This document shows positions 40,721 to 53,670 of a stretch of DNA of 64,000 nucleotides, piece after piece (positions within the stretch are counted from its first letter, which is position 1; every line of letters starts with the position of its first letter). A model generated the notes under the pieces. It searched no databases. It saw nothing but the letters and a program-made list of their open reading frames with translations, and was not told the origin of the DNA. Where the stretch lies: assembly GCF_041296385.1 (NCBI RefSeq), contig NC_091020.1:31514001-31578000 (forward strand), read 5' to 3'. Made by a program: the position numbers and the translations under genes. The stretch is from Aphelocoma coerulescens (Eukaryota; Chordata; Aves; Passeriformes; Corvidae).

Positions 40721-41855
40721 AGTCCAGGTTTTGCAGAACATGGTCCCCAGGGCACAAGCTGAGATGAGCTGGGTGCCTTCATGGCAAAGGTGAGCTCCAT
40801 CACAGACGTGTGCCTGCATCCACGGAGTGGGAGGAGCTGAAGGACGTGAGGGGGCCAGAGCAAAGGGGGACTCAAAGACGTTGCAGGAGAGACTCCAGGC
40901 CCAAGAGAGAAGTAACCAAGGCACTGGCAACTTGTGTGGGTTTCGTATGTCTGTTTGTAGTGCTGTGTTATGTGTTTAGAAGCTGGTTGTTTCCATAATA
41001 ACAGCAAGTGCCATATGGCAGCGAGGAGGGTGGTGAGAAGAATGCCTAAGGAAACACAGTATGTTGTTTGACATGTGTGTGCTTGTAGAGGAATAACGTG
41101 TCTCAAGCAAGTATTGCTGCTCCAAGCAGGCTGGGGGATTTTCTGCTCTCACCAGAAAAATATCCAAAGCCCTTGGCATTTGTGCTGGTGCAATGCCAGT
41201 TAATGACACCTGCCCTTCATCCATATTCTCCTGCTGATAGTCCTTGTGATGGGCAAAGAACCTTTTGCTTTGCTGTGAGTGATGGTTCTGGATGCACCAG
41301 CACAGGGGAGTGGCATTTAAACATGGCTTTTAAGGGGAAATACAGTTCTGTAAGGAGTGCTGTGTGAAACTGAAATGAGCCAGATGCCATATGCTCCATC
41401 CATTCCTTAATGCCCAGCAATTAAATAGCAGAAATTTTGAAACCTTTGAAAATGCATAGTTTACTATAATTGTTTAATAGAAAGCGGGCTAAGCACTTCC
41501 AGAGATATGGGGCACTTCAGTGCATATCTAGGAAGCATCCAGGAAAGTCTCCACAAATTCCAGCTTTTTCTACCCTTTAATGCATGACTCATATTTTAAG
41601 GACTTGTAATTTGCTCCCCACATTCCCACCAATGCCACCAGCCTGAGCTGTACCTTTGCATACATTTCCACCACAGAAAAATATGAAATTATTTTTTCAT
41701 AATAGCTGAGTGGCTTTTGCTTGACCTTTACCAACATCAGCCCTACTAAATTGAACCTCTCCTAATTGAGTCTTAAAGCCATTAATTACATTTGTATTTG
41801 GATACCTGAAACGTGGTGGCAGGGAGAAGGAGTTTGTTTTGTTCTGGGGTTGTAG

Positions 41856-42167
<312 letters not shown>

Positions 42168-42474
42168 TAAAGTGCTGGAGCAGGCAGTGGAGAGGGCTGG
42201 CCCTAGCAGCAGCCTGGCACCACTGGCGGTACAGGGACACACGGGGATGGTGCCAGCCTTGCGGGACGGGAGCCACCAGAGAGGGGTAGGACAGTCACCC
42301 CCCACAGTGCTGCTGTGGCCTCCCTTCATGTCAGCACCCAAGCACTTGAGCTGCTGTGAGTAATGTCTTCTGATGGGGGTGAAGCCTGCAGTTCTGGGAG
42401 GCACTGGGAGGAAGGGGAAAGTTGAGAACGGACTGACAAGAGAGGATGCGGAGTGTAATAACCCCAATATCTCT

Positions 42475-42640
42475 TACCAAGCCTTTTCATCCCTAGAGTT
42501 CAGGATGATTTACAAAGGATATCCTGATAATCACCCTATTTTTTCAAATAGGAGGACAGAGGCACAAGGTACAGAAATAATTTGATTGAGGTCACTGAGA
42601 AACAAATCTGCTCCATTTTTCACCCCAGTGAGCCATCATT
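42475..42640 (+). repeat. Ancient amniote SINE relic (MIR/CORE-like)
   Basis: The order TTCATCCCTAGAGTTCAGGA, TGATTTACAAAGGATATCC, TGATAATCACCCTATTTTTT, AATAGGAGGACAGAGGCAC and GATTGAGGTCACTGAG follows the old SINE phrase 'ctttacaaagg ... atcattatccccattttacagat ... gaggcacagag ... caaggtcac' that I know from reptile and mammal MIR-type elements. Divergence is high, so this is an old insertion. Confidence 0.55.
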
Positions 42641-43311
42641 TAACCCAGCCACTGAGCATCACCCCCAAGCCCTGGGGGACCTGACACCATTTCCCAGTCT
42701 GGCAGCACTTGGCCATGTGTACTGCCAGCTGTTCACAGTGGAAAAGTCTCTCGTGACTTTTTTTGCTGGGAACCTTTGGAAGTGGAGGGTATTGATCAGC
42801 CAGTAGGTGAAATGGTACCAGAGAGGAAGGTGAACTTGTCCCTTGTGAGTGCCCATGGGGTCTCACTCCCTGGCTAACACTGACAGTCAGAAGCAAAACA
42901 ATGCACACCAACAGGAATAAAATTGTTTTGTTTGCACCATGGTGAAGCTATTCTGAAGTACAGGGAAATGTGAGGATTGCACTGAAGCTGTAGAAGTAAC
43001 AGTCTGGAGAGGACATGTGGTCTCTTTAAGGTTTATGTTACTCCTGCAGTAACTACAGCAAATCTACAGCATCACAGAAAGTGTTGGACAAAGTCCTATT
43101 TGAATCATGAAGCTGGTCATGACTTCCACCTGTTGTTCCCAGCACGGCTTGGGATTTTCTCTGGTGAAATGTGTAGCCATCAAGGAACACAAAACATGTG
43201 GCAAACACTCTGTGCAGCTGTGCTCAAGGCCAGCAGGCAGCAGGACACTTTGGGTACCCTGAATGTGTTTGTCCTGCACTGAACCAGCATTCTCTAGTGA
43301 GACAATCTAGT

Positions 43312-43361
43312 AACAACCTACCAACATCCTTTTGAGAGACTAAGCTCTCTCACACCTTTGC
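43312..43361 (+). repeat. 50-bp direct repeat, copy 1
   Basis: The 50 bases from AACAACCTACCAACATCC to CACACCTTTGC recur at 44853-44902 with one mismatch (T here, G there). Similarity stops abruptly at both edges. The centre, GAGAGACTAAGCTCTCTC, can form a hairpin with a 6-bp stem and a 6-base loop. I do not recognise the family. Confidence 0.95.
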
Positions 43362-43559
43362 AGACGCCACTGATGAAACACCACACACCCATCTGGGGGG
43401 AGGCATCCCCGCAGAAATTCCTCATCAGCTGTACCACCTGCAGCCCCAAGGAGATGGGCAATGGCACCTGCAGAAATCCCTTGGAATACAGCCACAAAAG
43501 ACTGCTTGGAAGTGGTTTTAAATTCAGGCAGAAGTGGCAGAGCCATGCTCAGTTTGGAG

Positions 43560-43900
43560 GGGGTTAGCGGGGCTCTGCTCCATTCTTTTGCCTCCCCGCA
43601 GCTGCAGGCTGGTTCCAGCAGTGCCCAGGGGCTGTGGAGGAGAAGCCCCCACTGTGCAAGCCCTGCATGCACTCAGGGCATGCCAGTGACAGTGGGAACA
43701 ACATCTGGGCACAAGGAAAACATCTGTTTCCCCCAGTGCCACCGGCCCCAGGGCACTGTGTGACAGCCTTGGCTGCCGTGCTGCCAGAGCCTCTCCGTCA
43801 CGCCGGCTGCCCGGCCCGCCTCCGGCTCTGGGAATTGAGGGCACTGTGTCATTTCATCCTCCCAAGCCCTGTGCAGCCGTGACAAGCACTGGGACTCAGT
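43560..43900. other. GC-rich intronic patch
   Basis: A GC-rich stretch with a CpG cluster at about 43774-43822 (GCCGTG, CCGTCACGCCGG, CCCGGCCCGCCTCCGG). No open frame or repeat family is recognised. It could be a decayed element or a regulatory patch. Confidence 0.5.
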
Positions 43901-44695
43901 GTCCTCCTCTCATCCGTGCAGCACAGGCTGCACTCCTCCTGCAAAAGCTTGTATTGGCACTGGGTTTGTTTTAAAGGTCTGTCTCCGAGCAGTCCCGAAC
44001 TGATATTCCCAAATCCTTTTGCAAAGGTGTGCTTTGCACCCACCCCAAGTTGCTTTTGCAGACTGGAGCTGCCCTGTGTACCTTTACTGGGCCAGTGGTC
44101 TGTTCCCAGTTAGGCTCAGACTGGCACTATGAGGATTTGATAAAAAAAATGCCTGGCTGGGTGGAGGTTTGAATCCTTATCTTTCTCTCTTCTTTTTAAC
44201 ACTAATTAACAGCAGTCTCCTTTGTCTATTGATTTCAAATTCTGTATAAACTTGCTCCCAGCCCTTGAAAATCCCTGGATTAGGCAATATTAAGGTCAAG
44301 CAACACAGCCCGTAGCCATTAAATTGGATGATTGCTACTGAAATTTGCCCAGCGGGGTCACACTCTTGTTTAGTGAGTAGTGGGATTCAAGCCAAGCCCT
44401 ATGTTAGGCAAAAAAAGCCCTATAATGAGACCAGGAGTCTGACTTTACAGCCCCAATCTGAGACCACCAGGAATGTGAAACCTTTTCAAGACCACCTGCT
44501 GTAACAAGCAGGAAAAGCCAAGAGCCTTCATTTTCTTTTGTCTTAGTTATTTTTCTAATATGAAATGCAAAAATTAGCTTTTGTGTTATGTCAAATAAAG
44601 GGAAAAGATAAAAGGGGTAGTATTTAGTTCATGAGAGACTCACAGAGCTTTCTGCACAATGAAAGGGAGGACCACCTCTCTTTTTCAGAGCCCAT

Positions 44696-44752
44696 CTAAG
44701 TGACTTTACCAGGTCACAGAGTCACTGGCAGGAGCCAGTCCTTGATGCCTCT
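44696..44752 (+). repeat. MIR-like ancient SINE relic
   Basis: AAGTGACTTTACCAGGTCAC, AGAGTCACTGGCAGGAGCCA and GTCCTTGATGCCT follow the MIR phrase 'aagtgacttgcccaaggtcacacag ... agtggcagagccagg ... ' closely in order and spacing. It lies about 100 bp before copy 2 of the 50-bp repeat. Confidence 0.5.
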
Positions 44753-44852
44753 CAATTTTTTATACAGTTTTTTAACTCACACACTCCACTGTCTGCAAGG
44801 AAAGAAGTGATGGGGGCTTCTGGGTGAAAACCAGAAGCTGAGTCAGACATTA

Positions 44853-44902
44853 AACAACCTACCAACATCCTTGTGAGAGACTAAGCTCTCTCACACCTTT
44901 GC
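44853..44902 (+). repeat. 50-bp direct repeat, copy 2
   Basis: 49 of 50 bases equal 43312-43361, in the same orientation, 1.54 kb downstream. Flanks on both sides are unrelated to those of copy 1. The same GAGAGA/TCTCTC hairpin is kept. Confidence 0.95.
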
Positions 44903-47900
44903 TTCCAAAGGCTGGTAGAATCATCCAGACCTTGCAGACCAGAATATGTAAAGAGACTAAAAAATCCCCTCTTGACTGGACATTTATGTCAGCTGTTGTG
45001 TGAAATAACTAACCTGGTCTGATGTAGTCTTCTGCAAATCTGATTATGGCAGGATTTGGGGATTTTTGTCTGTTAAACAGTTGTTAAGCTGCTTTCTGAA
45101 GGAAAAGGATTTGTATCACTAAATTCTGCATGCATGTAGGTGTGTAGCTGTCAGCTCCCTCTGAAACCTGTGAATACTTTGGCCAATTTCAACCAGTAAT
45201 TGAGATGAAAGTGCTCAGAGGCATAAAGTCTTTACATGTTTTCTGAGAGCAGTGTTTGGGTAATTAGTCACAATCAGTTGTAGGCCAGACTAACACCGGC
45301 ATGTGGTTTGTAAGCAGTAGGCCCCAACATTAGATGATAACAGCAATGGGAACAAAGAGATGCAGAGCTTTGCATCACAGCACTGGTGGAGCTGTGGCTG
45401 TTTGGTTCCCACTGCTGCTGTGGGACCAGTGAGTGCTTGTCAGTGTGTCTGTCTGTCTGTCTGGGAAATGGAGCAACAGCAGCCCCTTCTCCCAGCTGGC
45501 ACAAAGGGCTGTAAGGACAGACAGCCATCTCTTGCTGCGGATATTGTGCAAAAAACTCATGACAGAGGTCCTGATTGCCGAGATAAAATATCCACCCAGC
45601 ACCCATGTGGCTCTGAAGGCATCGCGTGCTTATCTGGGTGCATGGAACCACAGAGATCTCCCTTGAATAGCTCACCAAACCCTGATGTAGCCATTCAGAT
45701 GGAGGAACTATGTGAACATAAACTATTATCGTTAGATGGAGATGGTTTATGATTAAATCAGCTCCTCTAGAAGCCCTTACCCAAGGAATCACGCACAGCC
45801 CTGAAGCACACTTTGCTCTGCTTACAAATATTTTAGCAACATCATTCAACTTTGGAGCTGTTGAAAGACAGCCATTAAAATGAAGTGTGACGGGCTGTGT
45901 TTCCTGTGCTGAAAGGCAGATCAGTGAGCAGGGAAGGTGCTAGCAAGAGGTGTTTCCTTCTCCAGAGCCAGTGCCTCCAGCACAAGAAGGTGGCAATTCA
46001 GTTCAGCAGGGACCTCTTGCTCCTCTCCCCTTCTCAGCAGCACATTCCCAGGGTGCCAGCTCCTGACGTTTCCTTCTCCTCTCCTGTGATTTTATATGCC
46101 ATTATAATGAAGACTTCAAATTCAGGACTCCCCTTCCTGCTTCATCTACTCACATTCATAATGGTTTTTTTTCCAGGGGAGAACTTTTAGCATTTTAACG
46201 TGGACCAGATTTAGGTTGACTGGAGGAGAATGTGGACAATTTTGGTCATTATTTTCTCTCTAATGTGAACAATGTTACCTTTTTTTGCACTGAAGTCCCA
46301 CAAAAATACATCCTCTGGTGGAAAATAGCCTTGCTGCCTCTTTTGCCTCTTTCTGCTTGTGATATCTGGGCTCAGGGGCTGGGGTGAGAGGCACAATCTC
46401 CTTGGGTGGACTTTTCAGCTGAACGCCTCACTAGACATTGCACTTATCTGGGGTGAAAGGATGAGTGAGCATCCATTTAATGCCATTTGTAAAAACCCTG
46501 TCTTGCTGTTAGGGAGATTTCGTTTGGTTAAGTCCCTTTTGTGGTATATAAACCATCTGTGTATGTGTGTCTTAAAGCTGTTCAGGCTTTTTCCATCAGA
46601 AATGCCAGTTTGTTGATATCAACAAACTCATTAACTCAAAATGTGTTTTTAAACAGTCAAAAGGACTCCTTTTGCCCTGCTTTTAAGTATGAAAAATGTG
46701 GTTTCAAGTTCACTTTTCATTTAGAAATGTGAGTTATTATGAATCCCAGCTGTTTGGGGTTTGCCTTCCAATTTTCAGTCACAGATTTTAAATCTCCAGC
46801 AGAGGCAAGTGCAGGGACAGCCACTGAGGACAGAGCAATACCAGGGCAGAGCCTGGAGTCTGAGAAAGGAGTGAGCAGAGAGAGATTCTGGGGATAACAG
46901 AGGATGGAGCTGAGAAAGTGGAGGTGTAAAATTGGGACTGAAATGCCAATAACCTCCTGCAGATGCTCAAAAGGTGATTCCACTGTTCCTGACTTTTACC
47001 AAGAAGCCCAAACTGCTCTGGTGGGAGTGTCTGTTCCCATCTCCATCTCCTGGTGGGTACAAGGGATGATGATTCCTGTGGCCATGCCGCGCTGCCACAG
47101 GCAACCATCAGCTACCTGCTGTGGGAGAGCGTCCTCCCAGATCTGCAGAGAGATCTCCTTGGATGTGTTTTTCCATTTGCACATATTTTTAAGCCATGCA
47201 GTTTCAGAAGCTCAAATAATATTTAAGATGAAAATCAAATACTAGATACATTGGTGTGTCAGAATTAATGTGAGCCTGCTATGGGGTCTCTGTGTCATTG
47301 CCCTGGTAGTTCTCCATCCATCACAGGCAGCTTCCAGCCCCCAAACCTGAGCTGTCCCTGAGCCCGTGGCCCCATCCCACAGCCAGTCACAGGCTAGATG
47401 TTGCTCCCTTTCCCAGCTGAAGAGCATTTTTCCATCTGATCTCTCTCAGCCCATCCTGAGGGCAGCTGCTCCAAAGGGAAGGATGCTTGGCCCCCCCATT
47501 CCTCCATCCAGCCAGGACTCCTTCTATGGAAGAAGGAGCCACCAAAGTAACTACTACCTCCAAAACAGCAGCCAGAAGAAAAGTTAGCAGCAAGCAGTGG
47601 CCAGCCCACATCCTCTCGCCATTTGGACTGAAGGATCTGTGCCTGCCCACAGAAAGAGCCTTCCCTGCAGCTTGTCCCATGGAGTCAGGGTGATCATAAA
47701 TCCTCCCCTCATTTATGGGCTATGAATAGGGCCCTGTCTGACCTAACTAGGGCATGGAGAAGCTATTAGACTTCAGAGCAGGAGCCTTGAAACACATGCC
47801 TGGATTCATCAAAGGAATAATGGAAAATATTTTGTTCCACATGGATTTTAAGTAGTGATGTTATTTCTAGCAATTAGGGATTTGCATCCCTAATGTAGGC

Positions 47901-49168
47901 ATGCTTTTGAGTATTGGGAAAGAAGGGGAGATATCTTGTGATTTAAGCATAAGACCAGGAGTTGAGGACCTTGATGGCTTCCCAGGCAGGTGGCAGAGGG
48001 AGCATGGGGACATCCCTGTCTATCTCCTGTAATAACAGGTCACAGCTGAAAATGTACCAGGGTCTGTTGCTGAATAGCTCAAAAATGGCACTGAAGGGAG
48101 AAATAATAATGAACTTGGGAACAAAATGGAACAGGCTTCTAGTGCAGATCCACAGTGAAATCAACACTGTGCACAGTTGGAGCTTATGGTTCCTTCTCAC
48201 ATCCTCACTTGTCTGTCACTTCCCACCTTCGCCACCACCATGTCACATTTCCTGGGAATGTCAAATGCAAGTATAATTATACTTTCCTTTTATTCTTTGC
48301 TGTCTGTCTTGAGACAGAATGAGATACTCTGTATCTGTATAGGTGTGCATTTACCTCTGCATATGTTGGATCCCATCAGGAATTGGGTTTCAAGACATCC
48401 AGTTCTTGTTGAATTTCTGTCTTGTGGTCTGTCCTGTTGTACAGTTCTGATGGGATGTAAATGTTATAGGTTATTTGTGGCAAAAAGGACATCAAATTTT
48501 TTGACAGTTCCCTGGTGCACTTCAAATAGCAGATGATGGCTTATAATCAGGTTTTATTTGCTAGGGAGTCAGTGTATTATCAGAGTTTGAAAGCAAATGA
48601 AGGAGAGAGAAATCATGGAGAAAAAGGCTGCTAAGATGCTGTAAGCATTTCAGAGGTCCTGTACTTTAAGAGCTGAAATTTAGATACCATCTAAAAGGAC
48701 GGGAAATTGGATAAAAGATTTTTTTAAACCCTTGTATTAAGTTTTATGAGAGCATAATCAGTTTCATCCCCGAAATGTTCACTCAAAAAGAAGTACTGCA
48801 CTTGTGGATTTTAGTTTTTGGTGTTTTTTTCCATCACTTTTATTTGTGCCATTATCATTTCCCAAACCAAATCAGATCATAATTCCAGATTGTTCGAGCA
48901 ACCTGCTATGCCTGTGTGTAAATATGCAGCTTCAGACTTGAGCTGCAATAGCTAAATGAGCACTGGCCAGATAGAAGGGGAATAGCATTATTACTACATT
49001 GTGGTTTCCATGTCATTCCTAGGCTTGCTTAGCAGGGGTATCCATTACAGCCAGCCTGCAGATTTATTGCATCCAGCCTGGAGCAGTACATACATCTTCC
49101 AGTGGGCAGTAGTTCTGAAATTTGTTCTTCCAAGTGTTTGCCAGTTCAGTCTGATTTACCTTCTCTTC

Positions 49169-49183
49169 TTTTTTTTTTTTTTT
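49169..49183. repeat. Poly-T tract (15 T)
   Basis: Fifteen T in a row in a CT-rich setting, with a second T/TTC-rich tract about 110 bp downstream (about 49292-49324). Together they give a chance open frame a phenylalanine/serine-rich look. Confidence 0.85.
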
Positions 49184-50291
49184 GCTTCCTCCTCATTTAT
49201 CATCACAGACAGCTTGTATTGGACCAGGTTATTTAATTGGTTTGGCAGGATTTTCTGGGATCTTTTCTTTAATACAGTCATGAAAGCTGTTAGGCTGTCT
49301 TCTTTTTTTTTTTCTTCTTCTTCTGGAAAATATTTTGATCCGAAGGCTAAAGCTTCATATCCCAGGCAGTGCCAAGCAGGAATGTCTCTAAGAACTTGTT
49401 GTCATTTAGCCACTGGGGTCCCCTGCAGCATGTGTTTCCCTCGAATGCCTGCCATGGATCCAAAACTTGAACTGAAGCGATTAATATCTTCGTGGTACAC
49501 ATGTAATGCTGCTTTTGTTTCTAATGGAAACATTTTCCTGAAGCTCATCAAAAGTCAGTAATGCTTGAATACCTAGCACAGTCAGAATTTTAAAATGTAG
49601 GTAGACTTTGTGTGTGAGGATGGGGTGCTCCCCTTTTTAATGCACTAGGGAAGCCAAAGAGAATTTTGCTTATAGTGTCTGTTCCTTCCCTGTCTTGTCT
49701 CTTCTTGGTCCTAAGAAATCTGCCTAAGAAATCAGCCTTCTGGGGGGACTGAGCCAAGGATCACTAAAAGTGATGGGCAGGTCTCTCTGCTTTGCACAGG
49801 TATTGTTAGACCAAGGTCAAGGCATAAATACATAGAAAAGACACATTAAACAAAAAAAGACAACATATTGAAGAATATATACTTATTTTCACCTGGTACT
49901 TGAAATACCACTGTGGCAGGAGTTAACAAACATTCACTTTCTCTACTATTCAGAGAAATGATTTTACCTTCTGTGTCCACCTTCCTTTTGAGCAAAACCA
50001 AATGAAGCTGACGTCTCTTGTCACTGAATGCTTTCTGAAAGCTGGCTTGGCAAGGTTATAAAATATAATTTAATTAAATTGTATTGGTGTTAATTAAGAG
50101 ACAGAGCCCCAGAAGATGCATCACTAGGGTCTGGTCAAAATATAGTGGAAGGTTTTTAATGAGATTGTGTGTACAGGTTTTAACTTCCACCAGAAAATGA
50201 TATTTGTCCTTTGGATTTTTCATACAGAGTGTTCTGTTAAGGCCACATCCAAAATGAAGTTATAATGGTGAAATATGAGTGCAAATATTGA

Positions 50292-50513
<222 letters not shown>

Positions 50514-52061
50514 TGAATAAACCTGCAAGTCTTACACAAACAGACAGAAAAAAAATTATAATGCAATCCAGAAATTGACTTCTAAGGATGAACTTGACTT
50601 ACCAGGGGCTTAATTCATCTGTGAGTGAGGAGAGAGCTTCTCTGGTCTCTTCTCAGTGTGCAAAGCTGTGCATTGGGGGTGTAATGCAAGAGACCTCAGC
50701 TGTTACCACCAGATACCCCAATTATTTCCTATGCAGCTCAGAAGTGGTGGTGCCATTTCATATTCTGTTGTGCAGAAAGCACGGGCAAGAATGGCCTTTC
50801 ATAACAGACACTGCATTTTGGTACAGAAATCCCCACTCCTCCCCCAGCACCGTTTTCCCCAGGGTGGGCAGGGACACTCAGGACTGACAGGGGACAGTGG
50901 GGTTTGGAGCTCAGAGGTGCTGTCACCCGTGCTTGTGTCCACCACGGTGGGTCCTGAGAGTTGCCTCTCGGGGCTGTGGGAAGGAGAGGAGCTCGTGGGA
51001 GCCGCCGTGTCCACAGGGTGGCACTCCAAACAGAGACACGGATGTGCTGCTGGAATTTGGGACAGGCTGCTCTGGGACTAACCCTTTTGGGGGGGGGTTA
51101 CAATCATTTCCTGACCACATTTCACCTTTGCTACAGAAGTCACTGCCAGTAAGCAGTAAACATCCAACTTGAAACACAAGAGCAATCCTAGGATTTTTCC
51201 TAAGTTGCTTTCGTAAGAGTAATCAAAGACGTACAATTGCTGCTTCAACTGTTTTACAAGAGAAATACATTTGACCTTCAGGAGAATTAATCACATTTTT
51301 GGCAGATGTCTTTCTGGAGGGTTTAAATGGTACAATATGTTTTGGAGGTGCAGGGGCAGAGCAGACCACTCTTTTTCCAGTCAGTCATTTTCCTACAATA
51401 AACTTTGATGCATACTTTCAGTTATCTCAGGCTGCATTTTGGGATCTGGTTTCATTTACTGAGCCTGGCTAGTTTCATGTGCAGCCATTGAGCACTGCCA
51501 GTATGAGTTCCTGCTGCCCATTCATTAGGGGCATGAAGTTCCATTGCTTTTTAAATCCACCAAAATGACCTTTTGTCTTAAAATTCCTGTCAACAGAGGA
51601 ACAAGCGACCAACACTGGGGGAAAATACTTCCCACTGCTCCAGTTCCCATCTGGAAATGCAAAAAGGCATTTTGCTGATAGCAGAGCTAGTAAAGTGAGG
51701 GAAGGATAGCATTGCTTCACTTCAACCAGTCTTGCTGCAGGTTTCCAAAAGCCCTTCACTGCTGTCCATTGGCTCTCCTGCCATCCATAGTGCAGCCAGA
51801 AGCACATGGAATAATTTAGTGAATGTGCAGTGAAGACCAAGCTGAAAACCACTGCTTCTTGATCAACAAAGAATGGTGGTGTTACAGGAAGGAAAAATAC
51901 TGGGACTCCAGAGCTGGAGTTTCCATTCTCTGCTGTGCCTCATGCTTCTTATTTGACCTGTGTACCTGGTTTCTCAGAATGTAAAACTGGCACAGCATAT
52001 TTACAGTCTGTCCTGAGACTTTTCTGGTATTTGCAAGTTAATTTAACAACTCTGAGCACAA

Positions 52062-52120
52062 GGAAACTGGATGACCTCCAGTGGTCCCTTCTAACATCAC
52101 CCATTTCGTGATCCTGTGAA
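52062..52120 (+). mobile_element. CR1 LINE 3' end, sense, short
   Basis: GGAAACTGGATGACCTCCAG, TGGTCCCTTCTAACATCACC and GTGATCCTGTGAA match the last 60 bp of an avian CR1 with worn octamers. Confidence 0.75.
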
Positions 52121-53099
52121 ACACAGAGATGTTCTCCTTCAGTTGTAATCTAAACCTGACTCCCTGGTGCTGGTGCTTTAATGTCTGCATTGGTCTTGTT
52201 GCACTTTTTTCCTTAATGAGAAGCTTCTGCTTCTTCCCAGAGGGATGTGGAAACCCTGTGTAGCAGAAAATACTTCCTAGAGGTGAGGCTGACTGTGCTG
52301 TAACAATGGGTCAAATACTGGATTTTCTAATAGGTGTCCCATACAACAAATACTTAAAAAAATAGAGCAAGGCCTGGATTGATTTAATTTCTTTTCAGAT
52401 GCCTAACTAAGCTAGTCAGATTAGGAGAGCAGATGGCCCTACTGTCCTTTCTTGTCAAGAAAGAGAAATAAGTATCTCCAAAGGACACAATAAAAGCCAT
52501 CAGAAGTCAATGATTCAAAGCCAGGTTAGATGTCTGCAGTCCAAACAGATGACTCTGGACCCAGATGTCCTAATGGAACACCACCCTGGCCTGCAAAGAA
52601 ACTTTCTTTTCATTGGAATCTGCATTTCTCCATTTAATTATCAGTCCCTTGAAAGGTACAAATTGCTGCTGATTCTGGAGTCTTCTGCTTTCAGCTGAAA
52701 GCTTCTTTTAAGTAGGTGTGTGTCTGTGCTTCAAAGAACCTGATTGTCTTGATACAAAAATAGTGTGACATACAGCTTGACTGATAGAATAAAATTATAG
52801 GTTTAGTTCTTGGACAGATAATTCAGTCTTATAATGTGAGGAGTATTTTTCCCAGAGTGCAGGATCAGAAGCACAGTGAAAACAAAAAGTAGACTTTGTG
52901 CTCTTTAATATTTATAAATGATTTTTAGTTCTTGCTTAGGTTTTTAAAGGGCATACATATTTAACATACAGCGTGTCAGTATATCACCATTCCAAAGGGC
53001 GTTCATTTGCATAGGGAACATGCACTTTATTCAATAAAACATACACTTCTTGCGCAGCAGAAAGGAAGAGGAGGCACTTTCCCAGATGAACAGACATCA

Positions 53100-53280
53100 C
53101 AGCAGGACTCCCAGCCCCGTGTGACTCACGCAGCCACGGCTGGCGAGACGGTGCCACCGTGCAGGTGCCGGGCTCCACGTGTGGGAGCAGCGCATTCCCG
53201 CTGGGAGAGCTCCGTGTGAGAGCGCTCAGCATCCGCCCCGAGGCCACTAAACCAACCCAGCACTCGCCAGGATGGTAGAG
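53100..53280. other. Short CpG-rich patch in intron 4
   Basis: By eye I count about 15 CpG in roughly 180 bp, far above the surrounding intron. It contains an E-box CACGTG (53176-53181) and an inverted repeat ACGGTGCCACCGT (53148-53160). No repeat family or exon is recognised. It could be an enhancer, a small unmethylated island or part of an old GC-rich insertion. Confidence 0.55.
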
Positions 53281-53504
53281 CAGGGAGGTGCTTTTGCAAG
53301 TGATCACAATTCAGGCTCTCCACAGCTTTGCCATCCTGAACTGCCCCTATGTGCTTGTTGGGGAATTGAAACCTTTGGCCTGGTGGACAAGCAGCTCAGG
53401 CTTCCGCCGTCTCCCTGACCTACAGGTGACAGCAGTGGCAAATACAGACAAACACCGGCACCTGGAGGGGAACATGAGTGGTTAAGGCCTCTCAAAGAAG
53501 GCAT

Positions 53505-53670
53505 ACATAGGAACAACCTCCCTAAGGATGTGATGGAATCCTCATCACTGGAGGTTTTCAAGGTGCTGTTGGGCACTAGATCATCTCATCTAGGCTCCCT
53601 TTCCCATGAAAGGCTGGACCAGATGGTCTTCAAAGGTCCCTTCCACACTGAGCTGTTCCAGGATTCTGTG
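53505..53670 (+). mobile_element. CR1 LINE 3' fragment, sense
   Basis: AACCTCCCTAAGGATGTGAT, CATCACTGGAGGTTTTCAAG, GGCTGGACCAGATGGTCTTC, AAAGGTCCCTTCCACACTGA and GGATTCTGTG follow the CR1 3' end in order. The mid part is diverged, suggesting an older subfamily. Confidence 0.85.

Noticed and set aside
45274..45849. Open frame of 191 codons on the - strand, the longest in the window
   Set aside because: No recognisable domain, competing open frames in other phases, and ordinary intronic composition; a frame this long is expected by chance in 64 kb.
49001..49561. Open frame of 186 codons on the + strand in intron 3
   Set aside because: It contains poly-T-encoded phenylalanine runs and CT-repeat serines, has no recognisable domain, and lies within a GRK5 intron with no splice or promoter context.
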